A stretch of 64,000 nt of DNA, taken from assembly GCF_016909075.1 (NCBI RefSeq), contig NZ_JAFBFC010000004.1, positions 434,001 through 498,000 of the forward strand, given 5' to 3'. The translations under genes and the position numbers were made by a program. A model generated the notes under the pieces. It saw only the letters and a program-made list of their open reading frames with translations, was not told the DNA's origin and searched no databases. Source of the stretch: Priestia iocasae (GTDB taxonomy: Bacteria > Bacillota > Bacilli > Bacillales > Bacillaceae_H). Shown here piece by piece: positions 46,501-54,921 of the stretch (its first letter is position 1; each line of letters starts with the position of its first letter).

Positions 46501-46530
46501 ACACAAGAACAGTGTCTACGCTGTTTTTTT
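46491..46530 (+). terminator. Terminator of sortase gene, containing its last codons
   Basis: AACAGCGTAGACAC / GTGTCTACGCTGTT perfect 14-bp stem with seven T's. The left arm encodes the end of the protein. Confidence 0.92.
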
Positions 46531-46595
46531 AACTACTAATTCGAAATAAATTGTATATAAATGACATTAACTACCTAATTGATCAGGAGGTTGCT

Positions 46596-46919
46596 ATGAA
46601 AAATCCAGATTTCATTGGAAATATTGTTGACACCTATCGTTTCATCAGTAACGAAGAACTGCACATCGCTATTGATAGCCTTCAAGATTTGATTAAACAC
46701 TTACTGCAAGGGAAAACGGTTTTCTTTTTTATAGAAGAAGGCTATGGCATGATGAAATATGAAAGTGGAACACCTTATTGTACAATGATTGATATTTTAT
46801 CTGGGCGTGTAGAGATGTATGAACATAAAAAGATTGAAGGTATTTATGGTTTGTATGATTTGCTTCAAGGATCACTTTTTTTAATTGATGGCTGGGACTC
46901 GAGCTCAGTTCTTCACTAA
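46596..46919 (+). CDS. Hypothetical protein
   Basis: 107 residues from the ATG at 46596 with CAGGAGG 5-6 bases upstream. Soluble, no signal. A helical first half (NEELHIAIDSLQDLIKHLL) and a beta-rich second half (GKTVFFFIEEGYGMMKYE). No family recognised; not clearly linked to neighbours. Confidence 0.55.
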   Translation: MKNPDFIGNIVDTYRFISNEELHIAIDSLQDLIKHLLQGKTVFFFIEEGYGMMKYESGTPYCTMIDILSGRVEMYEHKKIEGIYGLYDLLQGSLFLIDGWDSSSVLH

Positions 46920-46922
46920 TTG

Positions 46923-46955
46923 AAAAGCGCCAAGTAAAAACTTAGCGCTTTTCTT
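46923..46955. terminator. Bidirectional terminator before yokU
   Basis: AAAAGCGCCAAGT / ACTTAGCGCTTTT with one bulge, flanked by A's and T's. Confidence 0.8.
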
Positions 46956-47236
46956 TATGTGGATGAAAAATCAAAGTAATTTCGTTTTAATAACCTTGGC
47001 TTTGCCATCAATTCATCAAACATGAGTTGCTTTTCAAGTTCTTTCGTTTGAATGAGAAACAGTTGATCTTCGATTTCTTTCACCACTTCATCTTTTTGGT
47101 AAATCATGTGACACTCTAGACAATGAAAAGAAGGAGTTTCATCAATTTGAATGGTCTTTGTCCCGTCTGGCAACTCCCAGTAAACAGTGGCTTTTATTTC
47201 GCGGACCTCTTTTGCTTCACACCATTCACAATTCAC
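46955..47236 (-). CDS. yokU: YokU-family zinc-ribbon protein
   Basis: 93 residues. Zinc-ribbon ligands CEWCEAKE at the N-terminus and FHCLECHMIYQ at about 38-48, followed by a helical tail. It resembles the N-terminal zinc part of MqsA-type proteins. Its ATG overlaps the last 4 bases of kamA, so it is translationally coupled and probably works with or near lysine aminomutase. Exact function unknown. Confidence 0.8.
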   Translation of the reverse strand: MNCEWCEAKEVREIKATVYWELPDGTKTIQIDETPSFHCLECHMIYQKDEVVKEIEDQLFLIQTKELEKQLMFDELMAKPRLLKRNYFDFSST

Positions 47237-48651
47237 GTGCCGCTTCCCTCCTTGCCCGCTACTTCTGCATATTTTTCTAGCTGTGACTGAAATTTCTTTT
47301 CTTTTAATTCATCGCGCTTTTCTCGTTTGTCTTTTAACGAATGATGATCTGGATTACCTTGATAATGTTTGCGTTTATCTAATCTCTTCACACCTTCTGG
47401 AACAAGGTTAAATGCTGTGTCATCCATAAGAGAAAGTACACCCACGCTCTCATGCTGTTCGTATACTTCAGGATATAGCTCTTTATAGTAATCATCTGCT
47501 GTATGAGGCGTATACTTTTCTGGCTCAGGATATGACGTAATGACACCTTCAAAGTTACGAAGCACAACTTTGTTCGCGCTTTGAGAGATAATATAGTTAG
47601 GTTGAAGAGAAATTTTCCCTCCTCCCCCTGGGGCATCTACGACAAACGTTGGAACCGCATAACCAGATGTATGACCCCGCAATCCTTCCATAATTTCAAG
47701 GCCTTTACTAATAGGTGCACGGAAATGTCCAATTCCTTCGGATAAATCACACTGATAAATATAGTACGGACGAACACGAATTTTCACTAAATCATGCATC
47801 AGCTTTTTCATAATCGGAACACTGTCGTTAATTCCTGCTAAAATAACTGCTTGATTTCCAACCGGTACCCCTGCATTCGCAAGCATTTCACACGCTCGTT
47901 TTGATTCTTCTGTAATTTCAATTGATGTATTGAAGTGCGTGTTCAGCCAAACAGGATGATATTTCTTTAAAATGTTACATAAGTTCTCGGTAATACGTTG
48001 AGGAAACACAACCGGTGCTCTCGTACCAATTCGAATGATCTCAACATGAGGAATGTCACGTAAATTTTTCAAAATGTATTCTAAAATGTTGTCGTTAATT
48101 AACAAGCCATCTCCACCTGAAATGAGCACATCACGTACTTGTGGTGTTTGACTGATATAATGGATGGCTGCGTCTAGCTGTTTTTTCGGCACTCCCATAC
48201 CAATTTGACCTGAAAAGCGCCTTCTTGTACAGTAACGACAATACATGGAGCATTGATTTGTTACTAGGAATAGGACGCGGTCTGGATATCGGTGAGTAAG
48301 CCCTGGTACTGGCGAATCTTCATCTTCATGAAGAGGATCTTCTAAATCATACTTTGTTTTGTGGATTTCATTTGTAATGGGAACAGACTGCATACGAATT
48401 GGGCATTTTGAATTGTTTTCATTCATGAGCCACGCATAATAAGGGGTAATATTTAGTGGGATGGTTTTGGTTGAAAGCAATACGCCTTCTTCTTCTTCAG
48501 GTGTTAAATGAATGACCTCTTTTAAATCTTGAACCGTTTTAATTGTATTGGTTAATTGCCAAATCCAATCATTCCATTGCTCTTCCGTTACATCTTTCCA
48601 AAGTGAAATTTCACTCCAATGTCGAGCTGGCTTATATAATGTTTGTCTCAT
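47233..48651 (-). CDS. kamA: Lysine 2,3-aminomutase
   Basis: 472-residue radical SAM, PLP-dependent enzyme that turns L-lysine into beta-lysine. The [4Fe-4S] motif CSMYCRYCTRRR (CxxxCxxC) is clear, as are SGGDGLL, RIGTRAPVVFPQRI, and the PLP-binding DAPGGGGKI. ATG is preceded by GGAGGGAT. Together with yokU it forms a two-gene unit. In B. subtilis the homologue (yodO) is expressed during sporulation, but no regulator is seen here. Confidence 0.94.
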   Translation of the reverse strand: MRQTLYKPARHWSEISLWKDVTEEQWNDWIWQLTNTIKTVQDLKEVIHLTPEEEEGVLLSTKTIPLNITPYYAWLMNENNSKCPIRMQSVPITNEIHKTKYDLEDPLHEDEDSPVPGLTHRYPDRVLFLVTNQCSMYCRYCTRRRFSGQIGMGVPKKQLDAAIHYISQTPQVRDVLISGGDGLLINDNILEYILKNLRDIPHVEIIRIGTRAPVVFPQRITENLCNILKKYHPVWLNTHFNTSIEITEESKRACEMLANAGVPVGNQAVILAGINDSVPIMKKLMHDLVKIRVRPYYIYQCDLSEGIGHFRAPISKGLEIMEGLRGHTSGYAVPTFVVDAPGGGGKISLQPNYIISQSANKVVLRNFEGVITSYPEPEKYTPHTADDYYKELYPEVYEQHESVGVLSLMDDTAFNLVPEGVKRLDKRKHYQGNPDHHSLKDKREKRDELKEKKFQSQLEKYAEVAGKEGSGT

Positions 48652-48848
48652 CTAATCCCTCCTGTATTCATTCCTGTTCTACAAAAGAGATAAGATGCAA
48701 GAAATGTGCCAATAATTTAAATGAAGGCAAGATACGATTTTACTTTTAAAAAAGGCTAACTAGCAGGGTAATGCAATCTTTTTTTGCGCAAAATAAAAAT
48801 CACTGCCAATTATTTTTGCATATGAAGGTAAAATAGGAGGAAATGAGA

Positions 48849-49147
48849 GTGGCTCACTTTGTTATGTGGTTCTTATTGATTGGCCCTTGGTTCTTATTAT
48901 TCTTTTTCGATACGGAGAGAATGAAGCGTTTTGTACCTGTCGGCATCTTTGCTGCGCTTCTATTAACCATTGTTTTTCAAATTGCACAACGGTATGAATG
49001 GTGGATTATACACGATAACTTGTTCTTTCTTACGAATATGACTCCATTTATTTATGGTGTTTTTTAGTGGGTACGATTATTATTTTCTATCTTAGCTATC
49101 CAAGCTTTCTTATTTACATGTTACTTAATATTATGATAGAGGCCTAA
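48849..49147 (+). pseudogene. Frameshifted CBO0543-like membrane protein
   Basis: A GTG start at 48849 has AGGAGG 8 bases upstream. The intact frame gives 72 residues: LLLIGPW-type helix, FFFDTERMKRFVPVGIFAALLLTIVFQIA, and YEWWIIHDNL, then stops at 49065-49067 right after a T6 run. Adding one T there restores a frame (VGTIIIFYLSYPSFLIYMLLNIMIEA) with two further helices ending at 49147. The restored protein resembles CBO0543-family membrane proteins, usually longer, so the gene seems decayed or the base is missing by sequencing error. Confidence 0.6.
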
Positions 49148-49199
49148 TCCCTCTTTTATTTCATCCTAATCATTCCAACCTACTTCTGTCCATTTTAAA

Positions 49200-49790
49200 C
49201 TAAGCTTGATGGTGCTTCTGCTGATGGTGAAGTAATCTTGTTATCCGTTTATACACACTGTTGACAGAGCGTTGAAGTTCTTTTGCAATACATGTCTTTT
49301 TCCAGCCTTTAGAATGTAAAAGCATCAATTCCTTATCCTCTTTTATAGACCAATGCTTATAAATTCGCTTATGACATTGCCTGTTCTTGTTTTTTTCTGT
49401 ATGAAACCAAGCAGGCTCTGGCAAAATAGCTCCACTCTCGATTTGCGCAAAATTAATCTTTTCCTTATGATGTGCTGCCCATGTCCAAAAGTCTTCAGGA
49501 GAAACGAAATAAAATCGTTTTGTTTTTCTTGTAATCTTTGATATATAAGGAAGATTATGATGCTCTGCCCAGCTTTTCACAGTATTTCGATCCACGTTCA
49601 AATAGCGAGCGAGCTCTCCAAACGTGAGTAACCCTAATATTTCACGGGTATTTCCAATTCCCAAGTCTGTTAGCTTTTGAATCACTGCATTATAGGAACG
49701 ATCTAAGTTGCGTGCGATTGTTTCTACTTGTACCTCACCAACATTCGCTTTCAAGTATTCTGTTTCTTCCATTGTCCACTCTCTTTTCAC
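49200..49790 (-). CDS. DNA-binding protein with two SANT/Myb-like ends
   Basis: 196 residues. Residues 4-45 (WTMEETEYLKANVGEVQVETIARNL) and 144-185 (WSIKEDKELMLLHSKGWKKTCIAKEL) are similar helix-turn-helix Myb/SANT-like motifs. Between them is a MerR/excisionase-like helix-turn-helix (FGELARYLNVDRNTVKSWAEHHNLPY). The protein is very basic at the end. It is probably a chromosomal or mobile-element-derived DNA binder; target unknown. It lies alone, upstream of the repeat at 49.9 kb. Confidence 0.75.
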   Translation of the reverse strand: MKREWTMEETEYLKANVGEVQVETIARNLDRSYNAVIQKLTDLGIGNTREILGLLTFGELARYLNVDRNTVKSWAEHHNLPYISKITRKTKRFYFVSPEDFWTWAAHHKEKINFAQIESGAILPEPAWFHTEKNKNRQCHKRIYKHWSIKEDKELMLLHSKGWKKTCIAKELQRSVNSVYKRITRLLHHQQKHHQA

Positions 49791-49877
49791 TTTCTACACT
49801 CCTATCTAAACAAATCGTCTTTATACAAAGAAAGAGACTGACTTATAAATTATTAAAATGAGAAAAGAATGGTTTCA

Positions 49878-49937
49878 TGCAACATCCCTTGCTTGTCTCC
49901 TTTCATGTAACTGGATTGACAAGGCAAGGGATGCTAC
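49878..49937. repeat. Dispersed hairpin repeat, family B, copy 4
   Basis: CAACATCCCTTGCTTGTC at left and GACAAGGCAAGGGATG at right, the cleanest inverted copy. Confidence 0.8.
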
Positions 49938-49987
49938 AGCTGTGTCAAAAAAGGGGTTTTTAACTCCTTTTTCATACAGCCTTTTTT
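49938..49987. terminator. Hairpin adjoining repeat B copy 4
   Basis: GCTGTGTCAAAAAAGG / CCTTTTTCATACAGC followed by T6 on the plus strand. No plus-strand gene is directly upstream. Confidence 0.5.
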
Positions 49988-50130
49988 GTAGAACAATATA
50001 GAATAGGGGAAATCATTACTTCTGATAGCATTTTAACAAACTACATATTATTTGTCTACTATAAGTGACAAAACCTCATAAAAAGAAGGTTGAGACACAG
50101 CTGAACATTCACTGATTTTTCATACATCAC

Positions 50131-50179
50131 AAAAATAAAACCGTATGAAATCAACGTTTATTCGTTTGATTTCATACGG
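50131..50179 (-). terminator. Terminator of XRE regulator gene
   Basis: Minus strand CCGTATGAAATCAAACG / CGTTGATTTCATACGG followed by T-rich sequence. Confidence 0.85.
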
Positions 50180-50180
50180 C

Positions 50181-50441
50181 TTACTCATTTTTATTGTTTT
50201 TTGTTCCAGCCTCTTCTATAGAATCAGATAAATCAAGTAAGAAAGCTAACGTAACATCTAATGCTATTGAAAGAGTATAAATGTTTTCCAGTGATATATT
50301 TCGACTTCCTCTTTCAACATCCGAAATATAAGAGCGTGTCAGACCTGATTTCTGCGCAAGTTGATCTTGTGAAAGCTTTTTATCCTTCCGCAATTGTTTA
50401 AGACGATTTCCAAATCGTAATTTAATGTCAGAGTGATTCAT
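50181..50441 (-). CDS. XRE-family helix-turn-helix regulator
   Basis: 86 residues. Complete HTH_3 domain (RLKQLRKDKKLSQDQLAQKSGLTRSYISDVERGSRNISLENIYTLSIALDV pattern, with recognition helix around TRSYISDVE). A short Asp/Ser/Glu-rich tail follows (LSDSIEEAGTKNN). ATG lies 15 bases after a GTAGGTG-like site. No partner gene or operator visible. Confidence 0.87.
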   Translation of the reverse strand: MNHSDIKLRFGNRLKQLRKDKKLSQDQLAQKSGLTRSYISDVERGSRNISLENIYTLSIALDVTLAFLLDLSDSIEEAGTKNNKNE

Positions 50442-50566
50442 TTTGTAAGAAACACCTACCAGGTGATATTTTTGTATGATTAACTATTATTTTTTTACAT
50501 TTTTATAGTTCATTTTAACCATAAAATGATAAAAAATACTAGTCTTTCTTTTTTCGTTGTATAAAC

Positions 50567-50626
50567 AAAAAGTGAAACCGCTACCTTCAGTCCTAAATCG
50601 GGCTGAAGGTAGCGGTTTCACTTTTT
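50567..50626. terminator. Terminator of citA
   Basis: Perfect 24-bp stem AAAAAGTGAAACCGCTACCTTCAG with its complement, 12-base loop. Very strong and symmetrical. Confidence 0.92.
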
Positions 50627-51704
50627 ACTTAATATAAACTGCAGACGGTCTGTAAATTACATTGTTCTCGCATTGTTCTAACAGATGCGCTGTCCAGCCT
50701 ACTACTCGACTTGCTGTAAAGGTTGGTGTGAAAAGCGAAGGATCCATATTAACAGCTTTCATAATGGCTGCTGCGTAAAATTCAACATTGGTGTAAAGTG
50801 AGCGTCCTGGTTTTAGCTCTTGTAGTACCTTGATGCCAGCCTTTTCAACGTCCATAGCGAGGTCTAGCCACTCATCTTTACCAGCCATATGCATAAGCTT
50901 TTTCTTCAGCGCTACTGCGCGAGGATCCATCGTTTTGTAGACGCGATGACCAAACCCCATTATTTTCTCCCCGTTTTCCACTTTTGCACGAATCACTTCT
51001 TCTGCATGACCAGAAGCTACCACTTCTTCAAGTAAATCAATGACACCACTTGGTGCTCCACCGTGTAATGGACCTTTCATCGTACCAATAGCTGATGTGA
51101 TTGCTGAAACCATATCTGACTCTGTTGATAGCGTGACTCTTCCTGAAAAAGTAGAGGCATTTAACCCGTGTTCTAACGTTAAAATCATATACGTTTCTAA
51201 CGCTTTTACATGTGTCGCGGATGGGACATTCCCTGATAACGCATACAAATAATAGTTCATATAATCCATCGATTGAGCAATTTCCTCGTTAAATAAAATA
51301 CCTTTCGTTTGTTGAAGTCGATAGCCAATGATTGATGGTACAATCGCTGTTAAAAGAATCGCTTGATCGACCGTTGGCTTCCACCCAAACTCAGGTGTTC
51401 CTAAAGCTGAGACAGCTGTGCGCATAACGCTCATCATTTCCATATCAGCAGGTAATAGCTTAATGAGCTGCTTAATATGGTCTGGTAAGACACGTTTTGT
51501 TTTTAATTCTTCTTTTAACCATGTTAGCTCTGCCTCATTTGGAAAGTCTCCAAACCAAAGTAAATACGCGACCTCTTCAAATGTGTAATTCTCAGTTAAG
51601 TATTCTATATCGTATCCCCTATAAATGAGCGTGCCCTTCTCCCCATCAATGTCACTAATTCTCGTTTCCGTACAAGCAATTCCTTTTAATCCCGGATAAA
51701 TCAT
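50625..51704 (-). CDS. citA: Citrate synthase (CitA-type)
   Basis: 359 residues. Condenses oxaloacetate and acetyl-CoA. Catalytic motifs GPLHGGAPSG (first His), GFGHRVYKTMDPRA (second His) and the Asp in FYAAAIM-linked helix. Short dimeric form. It lies divergent from a LysR regulator, the layout of citA-citR in B. subtilis, so it is probably the minor citrate synthase. Confidence 0.92.
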   Translation of the reverse strand: MIYPGLKGIACTETRISDIDGEKGTLIYRGYDIEYLTENYTFEEVAYLLWFGDFPNEAELTWLKEELKTKRVLPDHIKQLIKLLPADMEMMSVMRTAVSALGTPEFGWKPTVDQAILLTAIVPSIIGYRLQQTKGILFNEEIAQSMDYMNYYLYALSGNVPSATHVKALETYMILTLEHGLNASTFSGRVTLSTESDMVSAITSAIGTMKGPLHGGAPSGVIDLLEEVVASGHAEEVIRAKVENGEKIMGFGHRVYKTMDPRAVALKKKLMHMAGKDEWLDLAMDVEKAGIKVLQELKPGRSLYTNVEFYAAAIMKAVNMDPSLFTPTFTASRVVGWTAHLLEQCENNVIYRPSAVYIK

Positions 51705-51744
51705 TTTTACACCACTCCCCTTGTTTGTTATTATATAAAAGATG

Positions 51745-51763
51745 ATTAATTCAGAACATTAAT
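51745..51763. promoter_or_regulatory. Dyad in the citA-citR intergenic region
   Basis: ATTAAT, 7 bases, ATTAAT, with a second dyad ATTAAA-TTTAAT at 51781-51795. LysR-type operators often look like this; binding is inference. Confidence 0.4.
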
Positions 51764-51812
51764 TATTTTTGAAGATGTTGATTAAATATTTTAATAATTA
51801 GGAGATCTTTAT

Positions 51813-52694
51813 ATGGAATTATCTTGGTTACGTACGTTTGTAACGGTTGTTGAGCAAGAAAACTTTCGCAAAGCTGCGGATGTTCTTTATATCTCTCAAC
51901 CGTCTGTTAGCGTACATATTAAGCAGTTAGAAAAAGAAGTCGGCGTTACATTGTTAGAAAGATCAAATAAAAAAGTCATGTTAACAGAAGAAGGACGAAA
52001 ATATATCAAAACCGCTCGTAATATTCTTACGATGTACCAAGAAGGTTTAGAAGAACTTCATTCGTTTACACAAGGTTATCGTTCAAAACTTTCGATTGCC
52101 ATTTCACCACTGATTGCCGATACGATTTTACCGTATGTGTTAAAGCAGTATCTAAAGGAACATATAGATATTGAAGTGTCTGTTGTCATTTTAGAATCAA
52201 AAGATATTGAACAAGCGGTATTAGAAGGGGAAGTCGATGTCGGACTGTCTCGGGTGCCTAGCTTTCATCCTTCACTTATGTGCGACACCATTTACGAAGA
52301 TGATGTTATTTTAGTTGCTCCACATGATGGACATGATGATGAGTCTGCCCTTCCTTTAGATGCAGAAGACTTATTTGATAAATATCGATTACTAACTCAT
52401 AATCATCCCCTTTATTGGGACTCACTCATTAAGCAATTAAAAATTAAATTTCCGAAGCTACAAACAATGAAAGTCTCGCAAACACATATTACAAAGCGAT
52501 TTATTGAAGAAGGATTAGGTATTTCCTTTATTCCACGTTCAGCTGTTCGAAGAGAGCTATACGAGGGTCGATTATTAGAAGTGTATACACCCTCAATTGA
52601 TTTACCAAAAACGAGCACGTATGCCATCATCAAACATAATCACACGCTAGAAACAGACTTTCTAGCATTTCTAGCAAAACATCGATACAATTAG
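51813..52694 (+). CDS. citR: LysR-family regulator (CitR-like)
   Basis: 293 residues. N-terminal winged helix-turn-helix (WLRTFVTVVEQENFRKAADVLYISQPSVSVHIKQLE) with the recognition helix SQPSVS; C-terminal periplasmic-binding-type co-inducer domain. Divergent from citA, 108 bases apart, so it is expected to repress or activate citA as in B. subtilis. ATG is preceded by AGGAG. Confidence 0.9.
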   Translation: MELSWLRTFVTVVEQENFRKAADVLYISQPSVSVHIKQLEKEVGVTLLERSNKKVMLTEEGRKYIKTARNILTMYQEGLEELHSFTQGYRSKLSIAISPLIADTILPYVLKQYLKEHIDIEVSVVILESKDIEQAVLEGEVDVGLSRVPSFHPSLMCDTIYEDDVILVAPHDGHDDESALPLDAEDLFDKYRLLTHNHPLYWDSLIKQLKIKFPKLQTMKVSQTHITKRFIEEGLGISFIPRSAVRRELYEGRLLEVYTPSIDLPKTSTYAIIKHNHTLETDFLAFLAKHRYN

Positions 52695-52751
52695 TAGATT
52701 TGCTTATACACTCCCTCTCGCCTTTCATATACTAGAGCGAGGAGGAAACAT

Positions 52752-53696
52752 ATGAAAAAAATTATTTTATTTGCTGATACAGGCATTGATGATGCTATCA
52801 CTATTATTTATGCGTTACAAAATCCAAAAATTGATTTAATTGGTGTGGTGAGCGGATATGGTAATGTGGATCGATACAAAACATTCCGAAACGCTTCTTA
52901 CTTGTTACAACTTGGAGGTCGAAGTGACATACCCGTTATCGCTGGCGCCATGAGACCTCTTAATGGTGATGAACCTGAATTCTTTCCTACTATTCACGGC
53001 TCTGAAGGGCTAGGCCCAATCCGTCCACCTCTTTCAGAGAGTCGGTTTCGATTTCGGACAAACTTTAGCAAGCTATTTCAATTAATTAAAGAAAATCATG
53101 ATGATGTAACCATTGTAAATGTTGGGCGCTGTACTTCTCTAGCAATTGCTTGGATTCTCGCACCTGATGTAATGGCTCTTGTGAAGGACTATTATGTAAT
53201 GGGCGGTGCATTTCAAGTACCTGGTAATGCGACACCGATGGCTGAAGCAAATTTTTACGGAGATGCTGTGGCGGCTAATTTTGTTATGCAACATGCACCT
53301 AACCTAACTGTTATCCCATTAAATGTAACCCGAGAAGCACTGATAACTCCTGCTTTAGTAGAGATCATTAATGCTTCGCAAACAAGTCAACTAGGTAAAC
53401 TAATAAAACCAATGCTTGATTACTACTATGAAGCCTATCAAAGCTTAGAGCCTGGTATTAAAGGTAGCCCTGCTCATGATTTACTTGCTCTTATGGCAGC
53501 CGTTGATGATTCAAACATGCTTCGCTATATTCGCCGAACAGGAAGTGTGGAATTTGAAAGTAGACATGCAGATGGGCTAAGCATTGCTGATTTACGGCCT
53601 GCATCTGTAAACTGCTTTGGAAGCAATTGTCCAAGAATTGCCGTTGAACTCAATTATAAGAAGTTTGTATCTAACTTATTAACAACTTTGACTTAA
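52752..53696 (+). CDS. Nucleoside hydrolase (IUNH family)
   Basis: 314 residues. The N-terminal metal-binding motif reads FADTGIDDA instead of the usual DxDPGxDD: the first Asp is Phe but the other Asp residues remain. NVGRCTSLAIAW and a Thr/Asn-rich core are present, and HDLLALMAA supplies the C-terminal metal Asp. It should split ribonucleosides to ribose and base. ATG is preceded by GAGGAGG. It follows citR but has its own ribosome site and is probably separate. Confidence 0.87.
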   Translation: MKKIILFADTGIDDAITIIYALQNPKIDLIGVVSGYGNVDRYKTFRNASYLLQLGGRSDIPVIAGAMRPLNGDEPEFFPTIHGSEGLGPIRPPLSESRFRFRTNFSKLFQLIKENHDDVTIVNVGRCTSLAIAWILAPDVMALVKDYYVMGGAFQVPGNATPMAEANFYGDAVAANFVMQHAPNLTVIPLNVTREALITPALVEIINASQTSQLGKLIKPMLDYYYEAYQSLEPGIKGSPAHDLLALMAAVDDSNMLRYIRRTGSVEFESRHADGLSIADLRPASVNCFGSNCPRIAVELNYKKFVSNLLTTLT

Positions 53697-53773
53697 CCTC
53701 CCCTCTTTTTCACCTATCCTTCCTTTTGTTCATACCAAGATCCGGTTCCATCGATTCATCACCTTTTAGGAGA

Positions 53774-53820
53774 GATGACTTATTTTTCTATTTTTGTAAA
53801 TAAATCATCTTCTTTTCTTT
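53774..53820 (+). terminator. Terminator after nucleoside hydrolase
   Basis: GATGACTTATTT / AAATAAATCATC (one mismatch) with a T-rich tail. Confidence 0.6.
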
Positions 53821-53979
53821 CCTTTACTGCTATACTACAAATCGATCTACTATCATAAGCACCATAAGGAGTGATAACGTATTTACAAGTAACGTACCAT
53901 GTTATTCTCATACCTTTACTTATTACTTAAACAGACGCAGCTTATTCGAACTACTAGATAACCTTTAGGGAGAGAGACG

Positions 53980-54330
53980 ATGAGATACGTAAAAAGAATG
54001 GGTGATTATGTAGAAGAGCAGCTTATTTCATTAGAGCATGAATGTGTGTATAAACGAGTTGTAAAGGAAAACCTTCAACGAAGTATAAAAGCCTATCCTA
54101 CTCTTCTATTTCGTGACTTAATTTCGTACGATAAAGCAGAAGCCTTTATTATGAAAGTAGAACATGTGCCATTTGAAGTGTATATTGTAGGAGATTATTC
54201 TAAACCTATTCAATTTTGGATTTATCAGCATACAAATGATTATGCGAATGTGTGTGTTCAAAGCATGGATGACGCTTATGACTGGATAAGAAAGCAAGTA
54301 CTCAAAGAAAAAGCAACAAACCACCCTTAA
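53980..54330 (+). CDS. Hypothetical protein
   Basis: 116 residues, soluble, no motif I recognise. The layout KRMGDYVEEQLISLEHECVYKRV then FEVYIVGDYSKPIQFWIYQ suggests alpha/beta mix. Begins behind GGGAGAGAG. Terminated by a shared hairpin. Confidence 0.6.
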   Translation: MRYVKRMGDYVEEQLISLEHECVYKRVVKENLQRSIKAYPTLLFRDLISYDKAEAFIMKVEHVPFEVYIVGDYSKPIQFWIYQHTNDYANVCVQSMDDAYDWIRKQVLKEKATNHP

Positions 54331-54334
54331 CATG

Positions 54335-54392
54335 AAAAAAGCTCTGCTTGTTTATCCGCTGATTTTCGGATAAATAATCGCAGAGCTTTTTT
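54335..54392. terminator. Bidirectional terminator
   Basis: AAAAAAGCTCTGC / GCAGAGCTTTTTT with an inner TTTATCCG/CGGATAAA stem. Between convergent genes. Confidence 0.9.
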
Positions 54393-54406
54393 CGTAAAAA
54401 CGTTGC

Positions 54407-54859
54407 TTATTTAAGCTTGTCCTTATCATGAACATCTGGTTCTTCAGCCGCTTCTGTTCCATATGCAAGCTTTCCATTGAACAACGCTTTTTGTTTTTCT
54501 CGCTTTTTACGAATTTCTGGTGCATGTGTTAACACATAGCGATGAACAAACACTTCTGCTCCTGTAATCAGAGTAGCCGAGATAATACTTCCCCACGCAA
54601 TTTGTAAATAACTATGCAACAAAACCGTTCCAAAGATCCATACACTTGTATAAGCAATAATAAAGTCAACAATCGTTGTTGCTACATTTCCGAAATACGG
54701 AAGCATGATTCGTTCTCCTAACAAATACGTAAAGGCGGTCACCACTAGACTAAACGATAAAATATCAGCAATCGTTGCGTCGAAAAACAAGTCTAATCCA
54801 ATTGTAAATGCAAGAGCACAGACAATAAATTTAATCATCAATACTTTTAAGTCTTTCAT
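54407..54859 (-). CDS. YndM/DUF2512-family membrane protein
   Basis: 150 residues. Four hydrophobic helices (about 5-25, 28-46, 56-76, 84-104) followed by a charged tail (HAPEIRKKREKQKALFNGKLAYGTEAAEEPD). The layout matches DUF2512 (YndM), predicted small membrane proteins of unknown role. Single gene. Confidence 0.8.
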   Translation of the reverse strand: MKDLKVLMIKFIVCALAFTIGLDLFFDATIADILSFSLVVTAFTYLLGERIMLPYFGNVATTIVDFIIAYTSVWIFGTVLLHSYLQIAWGSIISATLITGAEVFVHRYVLTHAPEIRKKREKQKALFNGKLAYGTEAAEEPDVHDKDKLK

Positions 54860-54921
54860 TTGAATACCTCTCTTTTTCTACATAGTATCGACGAATGAGA
54901 GAGCATTCATACACAGAGACT

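Noticed and set aside
53771-53860. Possible 26-residue peptide starting MTYFSIFVNKS
   Set aside because: AGGAG is too close to the ATG and the sequence forms the terminator hairpin after the nucleoside hydrolase.
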